From: a virus
Strand: one strand, 5' to 3'
DNA: 25,241 nucleotides
IMG/VR virus record: IMGVR_UViG_3300021364_002627
Span: 1 to 25,241 of that record
The notes under the pieces are model-generated. The model had not been told where the DNA came from, made no database searches, and saw nothing but the letters and a program-made list of their open reading frames with translations. Position numbers and translations under genes: made by a program. Positions 15,850 to 22,905 of this stretch are shown one piece after another. Each line of letters starts with the position of its first letter. Position 1 is the first letter of the stretch.

Positions 15850-16473
15850 ATGTTATCATTACGTGAGACGCTGACTTTCGACCAAGCCGGTATAGTCGTT
15901 GAGACTAAGGATGAGCACAACGGTAAATCCCTTTACATGAAGGGAATCTGCATTCAGGGAGGTGTTAAAAACGCCAACCAGAGAGTGTATCCTGTTAACG
16001 AAATCCAAAGGGCTGTCAGCACACTTAACGACCAGATCACTGGCGGATACTCAGTGTTAGGCGAAGTGGACCATCCAGAAGGACTTAATATTAACCTAGA
16101 CCGTGTCAGCCACATGGTGAATGAAATGTGGATGGACGGACCAAACGGATACGGCAAATTAAAAGTATTACCAACCCCTATGGGACAACTGGTTAAAACT
16201 ATGCTGGAAAGCGGAGTTAAACTGGGAGTGTCTAGTAGGGGTTCAGGTAACGTCAAAGAAGACGGATCCGGTGAAGTATCAGATTTTGAAATCATCACAG
16301 TAGACATCGTAGCACAACCATCGGCGCCAGGAGCATATCCTGAACCAATCTACGAACATCTAATGAACACAAAAGGTGGTTTAAAAGCATTTAATACAGC
16401 AAGGGACACAAAGGCACAAAAATATCTAAAAGAACAACTAATAAACATAATTGGAAAACTCCAATCTAAATAG
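15850..16473 (+). CDS. gp21: Prohead core protease gp21
   Basis: gp21 is the serine protease in the prohead core that cuts scaffold, core and capsid proteins during head maturation. The 207 residues (T4: 212) include the expected active-site segments: GEVDHPEG with H75, LGVSSRGSG with S128/S129, and FEIITVDIVAQPSAPGAYPE with D152. The fold is that of the herpesvirus-type protease family. An AAGGA ribosome site precedes ATG 15850. A six-base-pair hairpin (16450-16465) lies within its last codons just before the gp22 ribosome site, 12 bases upstream of the gp22 start. Confidence 0.93.
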   Translation: MLSLRETLTFDQAGIVVETKDEHNGKSLYMKGICIQGGVKNANQRVYPVNEIQRAVSTLNDQITGGYSVLGEVDHPEGLNINLDRVSHMVNEMWMDGPNGYGKLKVLPTPMGQLVKTMLESGVKLGVSSRGSGNVKEDGSGEVSDFEIITVDIVAQPSAPGAYPEPIYEHLMNTKGGLKAFNTARDTKAQKYLKEQLINIIGKLQSK

Positions 16474-16484
16474 GAGAAAAAGTA

Positions 16485-17573
16485 ATGTTAGAAGCACTGA
16501 AATCACTTTTTGAAAACAACGCAGTTTCAGAAGAGATCAGAGCAGAAATAGAACAAGCATGGAACCAGAAGGTTGAAGAAAACAAACTTTCTGCCACTGC
16601 TGATCTACGTAAAGAATTTGCTGAGAAGTATGAACACGACAAAGCAAATTTAACAGACGCTGTTGACAAAATGGTATCTGAAAGATTAGAAGCAGAAATG
16701 GCAGACTTTGCGGCGGACAAGAAAGCACTTGCTGAAGAAAAAGTTAAGTATGCTACTCAAATCCGTGAGCATTCGGACAAGTTAAAGTCGTTTGTGTTTG
16801 AACAACTGAAAGGCGAAATTGCTGAATTACACTCAGACCAAAAGGTTATGGCAGAAAACTTCCAGAAACTTGAGGACTTTGTGGTAGAAGCTCTATCTAA
16901 AGAAATCGCTGAATTTCAAAAAGACAAACAAGACGTTGCTGAGACAAAAGTACGTCTTATCAGAGAAGCGAAAGCACATTTTGAAAAAGTTAGAAGTAAC
17001 TTTGTGAAAAAAGGTGCTGAAAAAGTGTCAGAAGTAGTAGGTAAAACTCTTAAAAAAGAGATTGCTTCACTAAAAGAAGACATTGACGCGGCTCGCAAAA
17101 ATGACTTTGGTCGCAGACTGTTTGAATCTTACGCTCAAGAGTACACACAATCATTCTTGAACGAAAAAGGTGAAACAGCCAAACTTCTAAAAGTAGTGGA
17201 CATGGCGAAACTACAGGCGGAAGAAGCGAAGAAGACTGTCGAAGAGAAACAGAAAATGGTTGAAGCAAAAGAAAAAGAAATTGCTACAATCAAAGAAGCG
17301 GCAGAGAGAGAAAAAGTGATCAATGAGTTAGTACAACCATTGAACTCTGAACAAAAAGAAATAATGAACAATCTACTGGAGAGTGTGCAGACGAGTGCTT
17401 TACGAAAGCAATTCGAAAAGTACATACCGTCTGTATTAAACGGTAGGACTCCAGCGAAAAAACAGGCGTTAAAAGAAGGCACAGAAGTTACAGGCGACAA
17501 ACAAATTAACATTGTAAACGGCGGTCAATTCAACAGCAATCTTGTTGATATAAAAAGACTGGCTGGAATCTAA
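16485..17573 (+). CDS. gp22: Prohead core scaffold protein gp22
   Basis: This 362-residue, almost wholly helical, Lys/Glu-rich protein is the main scaffold around which gp23 assembles and which gp21 later digests. Evidence is its place between gp21 and gp23, its long coiled-coil stretches (about 60-300), and the C-terminal part: EKVINELVQPLNSEQKEIMN, then TSALRKQFEKYIPSVL, and VNGGQFNSNLVDIKRLAGI near the end, as in marine gp22 proteins. It is longer than T4 gp22 (269). A TAGGAG ribosome site precedes ATG 16485, and 17 bases separate it from gp23. LxE sites for gp21 are present (for example L2-E3). Confidence 0.88.
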   Translation: MLEALKSLFENNAVSEEIRAEIEQAWNQKVEENKLSATADLRKEFAEKYEHDKANLTDAVDKMVSERLEAEMADFAADKKALAEEKVKYATQIREHSDKLKSFVFEQLKGEIAELHSDQKVMAENFQKLEDFVVEALSKEIAEFQKDKQDVAETKVRLIREAKAHFEKVRSNFVKKGAEKVSEVVGKTLKKEIASLKEDIDAARKNDFGRRLFESYAQEYTQSFLNEKGETAKLLKVVDMAKLQAEEAKKTVEEKQKMVEAKEKEIATIKEAAEREKVINELVQPLNSEQKEIMNNLLESVQTSALRKQFEKYIPSVLNGRTPAKKQALKEGTEVTGDKQINIVNGGQFNSNLVDIKRLAGI

Positions 17574-17590
17574 AAAAGGAGAAAACGACA

Positions 17591-18769
17591 ATGTCAGAAC
17601 TAACAGAAACTCGCTGGCAGGACACAAAGAGTGCGTTATTAGAAGGTCTATCAGGCAATAAAAGAGCCGTGATGGAATCGACTCTAGAAAATACTAAAAA
17701 GTATTTGGCAGAGGCGGCAACAGCAGGTGCTACATCGGCTGGTAACGTTGCTACTTTAAACAGAGTGATCCTACCGGTGATCAGAAGGGTTATGCCTACA
17801 GTTATCGCTAACGAATTAGTTGGCGTTCAACCAATGACAGGCCCTGTGGGTCAAATCCACACATTAAGAGTAAGATACGCAGAAACGGCTACTTCAGGTG
17901 GCGGTGTTGCGGCAGGTGACGAAGCACTATCACCATTCAAAATCGCTCAAGGTTACTCAGGTGACGATGCGGCTGATCCAGATGGAGCGGCGGATGCAAC
18001 AGCGACTAAAGAAGGTACTGGTGGTAAAGCAATGTCAATCCAAATCTTGAAACAAACAGTTGAAGCAAAAACTCGTAAGTTACAAGCAAGATGGACATTC
18101 GAATCTGCACAAGATGCTCAAGCACAACAAGGTATTGATGTAGAAGCAGAAATCATGGCGGCATTAGCCCAAGAGATTACTGCTGAGATTGATCAAGAGA
18201 TCATCACTTCATTAAGATCTTTAGCAGGTGCTCAATCATCTGGTACTTACAACCAAGCGGCTGTATCAGGCACTGCGACTTTCGTAGGTGATGAACATGC
18301 GGCATTGGCTGTATTAATCAACAGAGCGGCTAACAAAATCGCACAGAACACAAGACGTGGTGCTGGTAACTTTGCTGTGGTATCACCATTAGCATTAACA
18401 GTACTTCAGTCTGCTACAACTTCTGCGTTCGCAAGAACAACAGAAGGTACGTTCGAAGCACCAACAAACCAAAAAATGGTTGGTACTTTAAACAGTGCGA
18501 TGAAAATATATGTTGACACTTACGCAAGTGACTCAACAGATGTTTTAGTTGGTTACAAAGGCTCATCAGAAGCAGATGCGGCGGCATTCTATTGCCCATA
18601 CATTCCGTTAATGTCTTCTGGTGTTGTTCTTGATCCATCAACTTTTGAGCCAGTTGTTTCTTTCATGACTAGATATGGTTATGTAGAGTTAAACAACACA
18701 GCGTCATCTTTAGGTAACGCGGCTGATTATGTTGAGACGATCGGTGTATCGAACACATCTTTCAGTTAA
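17591..18769 (+). CDS. gp23: Major capsid protein gp23 (short form)
   Basis: gp23 builds the head hexamers. Core family segments are clear: ATLNRVILPVIRRVMPTVIA near 53-72, GVQPMTGPVGQIHTLRVRY, then RKLQARWTFESAQDAQAQ near 163, IDQEIITSLR, the GAGNFAVVSPLAL strand and YCPYIPLMSSGVV with TRYGYVELNN near the C-terminus. At 392 residues it is much shorter than T4 gp23 (521), suggesting loss of the insertion domain. The N-terminal propeptide carries LAE at 39-41, fitting the gp21 consensus (L/I)xE and giving a mature start AATAGATSAG. AAGGAG lies nine bases before ATG. An intrinsic terminator follows 22 bases after the stop, and no gp24-like gene is present nearby. Confidence 0.95.
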   Translation: MSELTETRWQDTKSALLEGLSGNKRAVMESTLENTKKYLAEAATAGATSAGNVATLNRVILPVIRRVMPTVIANELVGVQPMTGPVGQIHTLRVRYAETATSGGGVAAGDEALSPFKIAQGYSGDDAADPDGAADATATKEGTGGKAMSIQILKQTVEAKTRKLQARWTFESAQDAQAQQGIDVEAEIMAALAQEITAEIDQEIITSLRSLAGAQSSGTYNQAAVSGTATFVGDEHAALAVLINRAANKIAQNTRRGAGNFAVVSPLALTVLQSATTSAFARTTEGTFEAPTNQKMVGTLNSAMKIYVDTYASDSTDVLVGYKGSSEADAAAFYCPYIPLMSSGVVLDPSTFEPVVSFMTRYGYVELNNTASSLGNAADYVETIGVSNTSFS

Positions 18770-18791
18770 TCTTAACGTTAACGAATATATT

Positions 18792-18816
18792 AAAGGGGGC
18801 TTCGGCCCCCTTTTTT
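18792..18816 (+). terminator. Strong intrinsic terminator after gp23
   Basis: GGGGGC and GCCCCC enclose the very stable tetraloop TTCG, with flanking A:T pairs, followed at once by a run of six T. This is a textbook rho-independent terminator that ends the head-gene transcript and isolates the next cassette. Confidence 0.95.
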
Positions 18817-18836
18817 ATTGACTTTTTGCTCAGGTC

Positions 18837-18865
18837 TTGACACTGGTGCCAAAATGTGCTATAAT
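18837..18865 (+). promoter_or_regulatory. Perfect-consensus extended sigma70 promoter of the hemB cassette
   Basis: TTGACA (18837-18842), a 17-base spacer and TATAAT (18860-18865) match consensus at all positions; TGC before TATAAT adds an extended -10. Predicted start is near 18872, about 22 bases before the lipoprotein ATG, with AAGGA at 18884-18888 as ribosome site. Confidence 0.92.
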
Positions 18866-18893
18866 TACAACGACAACACTAACAAGGAACACA

Positions 18894-19097
18894 ATGAAGA
18901 ATATTGCAATATTACTAACCACTTTATTCATAGTGTCTGCTTGTTCTATCAAAGAACCAAGAGTAGCATTTGGAAAAAAATGCGAACAGAATGGTGACAA
19001 AATCACTTATTCATATGTTTGGATCTATGATAAAAACATTGGCTTACCTGCTGATGAAGAACAATGTGCGGCGCTTCCAAGTAAAGAAAAGAAGTAA
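18894..19097 (+). CDS. Small secreted lipoprotein
   Basis: The ATG at 18894 is chosen because AAGGA lies six bases upstream and the earlier in-frame ATGs lie in the promoter. The 67 residues open with a lipoprotein signal peptide MKNIAILLTTLFIVSAC: a Lys, a hydrophobic core and a lipobox VSAC with C17 as the lipidated residue. The mature part is about 50 residues and polar, with two more cysteines (C29 and C57) that could form a disulphide. Function unknown. Phage lipoproteins made early often block superinfection or alter the envelope, but a host-derived passenger is as likely. It is the first gene of the cassette, five bases before hemB. Confidence 0.75.
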   Translation: MKNIAILLTTLFIVSACSIKEPRVAFGKKCEQNGDKITYSYVWIYDKNIGLPADEEQCAALPSKEKK

Positions 19098-19102
19098 ACA
19101 CA

Positions 19103-19906
19103 ATGGACCTTATCCAGCCACTATTTGTCAATCAATCTGATACAAACAAGTCGGCTGGATTGGGTATTGAAAACAGCAGTTGGTCACACAAAGAAATTTT
19201 AGATAGAATTCAAAAAGATGTAGATTTAGGTGTTGAAAGTTTCCTACTGTTCATAACACCAGACACAAAAACTTGGACTCCTGATTGGAGTTTTAATCAA
19301 GAAATTGTAAACAAAATCAAAACACGTTTCCCCAACATAGAATTAATTGTGGATGTGTGTCTATGTTCCACACTGCCAGATGGTCATTGTAGAGTGCTGG
19401 ATCGACCAGACACCAGTGAAGCACTGTTGATTGACCTAGGGAAGAAATTGGAATCAGCAGGTGCAGACATACTGGCTCCTTCAGACATGGGAGACAGAAC
19501 AGTTGAAAATTTGAAACGTGAAACAAAAAGTGAAGTGATGGCTTATGTGAAATACAGAAGTGTGTTCTACAGTTCATTTAGAGATCTAGCCAACAGTTCA
19601 CCCACATCAGGCAGATCATATCAATTGCCCATAGATGGCAATTGGGGTATGATAGCCACAGCCAATCAGTACAGCAGTCAAAAAGCAGATTACATATTGC
19701 TTAAACCAGCACAGCACAGTTTGAATGAATTGGGCATGATAAAATGTGGCACATACACACCGGTAGGCTTGTATCAAGTGAGTGACGAATACAGAGCACT
19801 GCCCAGCATTGATCACCAACTGGAATTGGCACAAGTGTATCGCAGAGCAGGAGCAAAATTTTTAGTGTCATACGGCACAAGAGACATGGTGGGCAAATTT
19901 AAATAA
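19103..19906 (+). CDS. hemB: HemB homologue: delta-aminolevulinate dehydratase (porphobilinogen synthase)
   Basis: HemB condenses two 5-aminolevulinate molecules into porphobilinogen, the first common tetrapyrrole precursor. The 267-residue product has the family motifs in order: IQPLFV at the N-terminus; metal site DVCLCSTLPDGHC (C86, C88, C96, with the usual +2/+10 spacing); AGADILAPSDMGDRTV (119-134); VMAYVKYRSVFYSSFRD with the first active-site lysine K150; ADYILLKP with Schiff-base lysine K201 (51 residues later, against 52 in E. coli); and PVGLYQVSDEYRAL (220-233). Three cysteines suggest the zinc-dependent type. It is about 55-60 residues shorter than cellular HemB, mainly lacking the N-terminal arm used for octamer assembly, so oligomer state may differ. 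It is the second gene of the sigma70-driven cassette. All key residues are present, so activity is likely. Confidence 0.85.
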   Translation: MDLIQPLFVNQSDTNKSAGLGIENSSWSHKEILDRIQKDVDLGVESFLLFITPDTKTWTPDWSFNQEIVNKIKTRFPNIELIVDVCLCSTLPDGHCRVLDRPDTSEALLIDLGKKLESAGADILAPSDMGDRTVENLKRETKSEVMAYVKYRSVFYSSFRDLANSSPTSGRSYQLPIDGNWGMIATANQYSSQKADYILLKPAQHSLNELGMIKCGTYTPVGLYQVSDEYRALPSIDHQLELAQVYRRAGAKFLVSYGTRDMVGKFK

Positions 19907-19910
19907 CGGT

Positions 19911-20183
19911 ATGAAACACGAACAACTGCTGATAGAATTCAAGGAATATCAAGACAGATTACAGATATGGAAACGCAATCACGGCATATTCATCAATGAC
20001 ATCAAACGTTTGGAAAACACCCTCAACAAAATGTATGATGAATACACCAACATATTGGTGGATTATCGCAGAACACGTAAACAACGCTATCTAGATGAAG
20101 CCAATCAAGTACTGATTCAAGCACTGGAATTAGCCAAGAAATTTTCAAAAGTGGAACTATTAGCATCTCTAAGCAAACGATAA
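19911..20183 (+). CDS. Small coiled-coil protein, unknown function
   Basis: This 90-residue protein is highly charged and helical throughout: an N-terminal EFKEYQDRLQIWKRNHG, a heptad-like DIKRLENTLNKMYDEYTNIL, a basic YRRTRKQRYLDEA and a C-terminal helix. There is no motif I recognise. It begins four bases after the hemB stop and is probably the last gene of the lipoprotein-hemB transcript. A late-type box (20179-20186) overlaps its stop codon and starts the next unit. A role tied to hemB is possible from position only. Confidence 0.65.
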   Translation: MKHEQLLIEFKEYQDRLQIWKRNHGIFINDIKRLENTLNKMYDEYTNILVDYRRTRKQRYLDEANQVLIQALELAKKFSKVELLASLSKR

Positions 20184-20186
20184 ATA
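20179..20186 (+). promoter_or_regulatory. Late-type promoter box for the virion-surface genes
   Basis: GATAAATA overlaps the stop of the coiled-coil gene and lies about 90 bases upstream of ATG 20277. The leader it would give is structured (20210-20243). Confidence 0.5.
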
Positions 20187-20209
20187 CTTCTATAAACATA
20201 TGTTTTGGG

Positions 20210-20243
20210 CCAGTTTCGACTGGACTTATGGGGACAAAACCCC
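20210..20243 (+). promoter_or_regulatory. Two-hairpin mRNA leader
   Basis: CCAGT (20210-20214) and ACTGG (20219-20223) enclose a TTCG tetraloop, and GGGG (20230-20233) pairs with CCCC (20240-20243). Both lie in the untranslated leader between the late-type box and the AGGAG ribosome site of the 20277 gene. They could protect the 5' end of an abundant late mRNA. Confidence 0.5.
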
Positions 20244-20276
20244 GTAGACCTAGAACGTCAAAAAAGGAGAAAACAA

Positions 20277-20669
20277 ATGGGAAGACCAGTAAACAGCAGA
20301 TACTTCGGTACTGTACTTGATGAAGTAGGTAGCGAAGCGTCAGAAAATATCACAGTAAACGTAAAAGTTACTGGAGAAGCAATATCAAACACAGGTATAA
20401 TCTTAAGCCAAAGATCAGTTAACAAATTCAAAGTTAATGATGCTAACGATGGTTCAGGTACTGACGGTATCTGTACACTTGTTGACAAAGATGCAGGTGA
20501 TTTAGCAGATGCTGAAATGACCTTAATTGGTTATGTTGGTGGCACAGGTGATGGTGTTAATATTAAAAAACTTTACAACAGAACTTGTAGAGATTTTTCT
20601 AACAACAGATACACTTGGGCAATGTCTGATGACTCAACATCAAACGTTATGGTGTTAACTGCACTGTAA
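20277..20669 (+). CDS. Virion structural protein of the marine T4-like type
   Basis: The start is ATG 20277, because AAGGAG lies eight bases upstream; the longer frame from 20205 runs through the hairpin leader. The 130 residues begin MGRPVNSRYFG and are mostly beta, with KFKVND, GICTLVDK, AEMTLIGYVGG and a C-terminal NRTCRDFSNNRYTW. I recall similar short proteins among the structural genes of marine T4-like phages, where they are taken to be head or tail decoration components; the exact role is unknown. It has a late-type promoter box and a structured leader, and an 11-base-pair hairpin follows its stop, so it seems to be expressed as its own, probably abundant, message. Confidence 0.65.
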   Translation: MGRPVNSRYFGTVLDEVGSEASENITVNVKVTGEAISNTGIILSQRSVNKFKVNDANDGSGTDGICTLVDKDAGDLADAEMTLIGYVGGTGDGVNIKKLYNRTCRDFSNNRYTWAMSDDSTSNVMVLTAL

Positions 20670-20678
20670 TAGATGATT

Positions 20679-20704
20679 TTTAGGGAGTGGCAACACTCCC
20701 TAAA
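20679..20704 (+). other. Stable intergenic hairpin with GCAA tetraloop
   Basis: TTTAGGGAGTG (20679-20689) and CACTCCCTAAA (20694-20704) form an 11-base-pair stem closed by the GNRA loop GCAA. No T-run follows, so it is a poor intrinsic terminator. It sits between two structural genes and more likely stabilises the 3' end of the upstream message or guides processing. Confidence 0.6.
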
Positions 20705-20717
20705 CAAAAGGAACAGG

Positions 20718-21731
20718 ATGTCAAAAACAGTTTATTTAGAAACAGGTGATTACAAGATAAAGGTAGTAGATACCAATAACGAAATCACTTTGGATTCAGC
20801 ACTGACTCACATCACAGGTGATTTACGTGTTGAAGGTGAAACCACCACTGTTAACACAACAAATTTAGAAATCGAAGACAACATTATTGTACTAAACAAA
20901 AATGAAACAGGTACAGGAGTTGGAGAAGGTACAGCAGGTATTGAAGTAGACAGAGGCACTGTAAACGGAGTACAATTTGTATATGACGAATCAATTGCTT
21001 GGAATGATCCAAGCACACAAACAGTTTCTCAAGGACCAAATTTACAAGGACCAGGATACGGTTCTTACAAAGTTTCATCAGCAGATGGAAATGACATTTT
21101 AGCATTAAGAGTTGCCAACATCAACAACAACAATGCAATTTATTTTGAGCCAGGCGGAACTGGCACTTTACGTTTAGGTGGTAGCATTGCTCCAGCCACT
21201 TACATCAGCAGAATGAATGATGACAACGATATTCCAAACAAAAAATATGTGGATGATGAAATCAATGCTGTGGTGATTGGTGCGGCATTTCCAAGAATAG
21301 TTGACGGTGACACAGAAGTAAAAATCACAGATAATTCCACATCAGGCAACACATCAAAAATAGAAATCAAAATTGATAACAATCTATTAGGATTATGGGA
21401 GCCAACAAGATTTGAATTGTATCAACAAACCACAGATATTGGCAGTATAAGAATTGAGGATGACACAATCAGCAGTTTGAATTCAAATCAGGATTTAGAA
21501 TTGGTAGCACCAGGCACGGGGTCTGTTAGGGTAAATGACTCCTTTGTGATCAACAACAGACCAAGCATCCAAGATGCCGCTATAGACCCGTTATTCGACG
21601 CCAATGGCGTTAAATTGTATGCGAAATCACCATCTGGTGGCGATACAGGATTATATTTTGTAAATACAAACGACACAAGAGGAGAAGTGATCAGCAAGAA
21701 CAGAGCACTGCTTTTCGGACTATTATTTTAA
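20718..21731 (+). CDS. Tail-fibre-like virion protein
   Basis: ATG 20718 is preceded by AAAGGA, so the longer frame from 20673, which runs through the hairpin, is rejected. The 337 residues are beta-rich with fibre-like repeats. A segment reading DLRVEGETTTVNTTNLEIED then NIIVLNKNETG (about 35-65) is common in structural proteins of marine T4-like phages, and a later one reads YFEPGGTGTLRLGG. A short helix DIPNKKYVDDEI precedes a C-terminal beta domain with LELVAPGTGSVRVN. Such proteins are usually fibre or fibre-associated. The next gene follows nine bases later. Confidence 0.6.
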   Translation: MSKTVYLETGDYKIKVVDTNNEITLDSALTHITGDLRVEGETTTVNTTNLEIEDNIIVLNKNETGTGVGEGTAGIEVDRGTVNGVQFVYDESIAWNDPSTQTVSQGPNLQGPGYGSYKVSSADGNDILALRVANINNNNAIYFEPGGTGTLRLGGSIAPATYISRMNDDNDIPNKKYVDDEINAVVIGAAFPRIVDGDTEVKITDNSTSGNTSKIEIKIDNNLLGLWEPTRFELYQQTTDIGSIRIEDDTISSLNSNQDLELVAPGTGSVRVNDSFVINNRPSIQDAAIDPLFDANGVKLYAKSPSGGDTGLYFVNTNDTRGEVISKNRALLFGLLF

Positions 21732-21740
21732 GGAGAAACA

Positions 21741-22067
21741 ATGGCAATAACAAACACAGAAGTAAATGGTACAGTTGATGTTTTGACAGTTCCAGCAGGC
21801 AAAAGTTATGCTATCACATCTATATTGATCACAAATGTTGGACCAGAAGATGCCACAGGTGGTGAAGACAGCAACTTCACGTTGTACGCTGTGACAGGTT
21901 CTTACAATGCCAACAGATCAATGATTGTGAACAACGCATTATTACCAGGAGCAGAAACATTCACTTTAGATTCAGAAAAAATTGTTCTGAGTGCTGGTGA
22001 TTTTATCAGAGTTGCTCAATCAGGTGCTAACAACTTATCAGTTGTGGTCAGTTACTTGGAGGTGTAA
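21741..22067 (+). CDS. Small virion structural protein
   Basis: The 108 residues (MAITNTEVNGTVDVLTVPAG) form a beta-sandwich-like pattern with SYAITSILITNVGP, FTLYAVTG and a C-terminal RVAQSGANNLSVVVSYLEV. I do not recognise a named family, although similar short proteins accompany fibre genes in marine phages. A strong AAGGAG ribosome site precedes the ATG. The stop shares bases with the ATG of the next gene (GTAATGA), so the two are translationally coupled. Confidence 0.6.
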   Translation: MAITNTEVNGTVDVLTVPAGKSYAITSILITNVGPEDATGGEDSNFTLYAVTGSYNANRSMIVNNALLPGAETFTLDSEKIVLSAGDFIRVAQSGANNLSVVVSYLEV

Positions 22068-22864
22068 TGAGATATCTCAAGCGTCAAAGCACAAACAAAA
22101 GATTACTCAGAGGTAAAGGTTTAATCTACACTCAGTACGAAGAAATTGAAGCACAATCAACTGGTGCTTTTTTAGTTCCAAAAGGAACTCAAGCACAAAG
22201 ACCAGTTACTCCTCAAGAAGGTCAATTAAGATTTAATACCACACTAAGACAATTGGAAGTTTATGAATCGTTGGGCGGCGGTGCTCCGGTTTGGAAACAG
22301 TTTAGATTATCAGAACCACAAAATATTGTGGTACAAAATTTAAGTAACGGTGATGACATAGAAGTAAACTTTGGAGTACTTGCTGATGGATTCGGTTCAG
22401 GTTTGGGTTATCCAACTGCTCCAGAAAACATTTTAGTTATGGTAGAAAACGTACTTCAAATACCAAACACAAATTACACATTAACACAAAACCCATGCGA
22501 TGTGAACAGTAATTTAATCAGTGCTGTTGCCAATTACAACTCAACTGGAGTTGGTGCTTTTGTTAGTGGTAATACTTCATTGATTGACTGGCAGTCAAAA
22601 GGATATCATGTGGATCAAACTTTAATTGTAACTGGTTCTGCGACCAACAATGGAACCTACACAATAACAGCAGTGACTCCGAGCCATTTGAGTGTGGATC
22701 AACTGTTGAACACTGAGGCAAACCTAGGTGGTGGAAACACTTTTAGAATGGACGGAAGAAGTTCTGTTACAGGTTTACCATATCCGTCAGGTCAATATAT
22801 CACTTTCGGAACAGCAGTTCCAACAGGTAAACCAGTCACAGTTTTACACAACTTTGACAAATAA
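22067..22864 (+). CDS. Fibre-associated virion structural protein
   Basis: This 265-residue protein begins with a basic segment (MRYLKRQSTNKRLLRGKG). A fibre-type element near residues 35-75 reads GAFLVPKGTQAQRPVTPQEG followed by QLRFNTTLRQLEVYE and VWKQF; that 'fixed number of entries, then a W' pattern is typical of phage fibre proteins. A beta-rich body follows, including LIVTGSATNNGTYTITAVTP. Function beyond virion structure is unknown. It overlaps the preceding gene by one base, and 41 bases separate it from the next long fibre gene. Confidence 0.55.
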   Translation: MRYLKRQSTNKRLLRGKGLIYTQYEEIEAQSTGAFLVPKGTQAQRPVTPQEGQLRFNTTLRQLEVYESLGGGAPVWKQFRLSEPQNIVVQNLSNGDDIEVNFGVLADGFGSGLGYPTAPENILVMVENVLQIPNTNYTLTQNPCDVNSNLISAVANYNSTGVGAFVSGNTSLIDWQSKGYHVDQTLIVTGSATNNGTYTITAVTPSHLSVDQLLNTEANLGGGNTFRMDGRSSVTGLPYPSGQYITFGTAVPTGKPVTVLHNFDK

Positions 22865-22882
22865 TACCTTTACCAAAATTCA

Positions 22883-22889
22883 ATAAATA
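22883..22889 (+). promoter_or_regulatory. Late-type promoter box upstream of the long fibre gene
   Basis: ATAAATA, 17 bases before the ATG at 22906, with AAAGGAG between. Its spacing to the start matches the box before the gp48/gp54-like gene on the minus strand. Confidence 0.5.
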
Positions 22890-22905
22890 CTAAAAAAGGA
22901 GCAAT

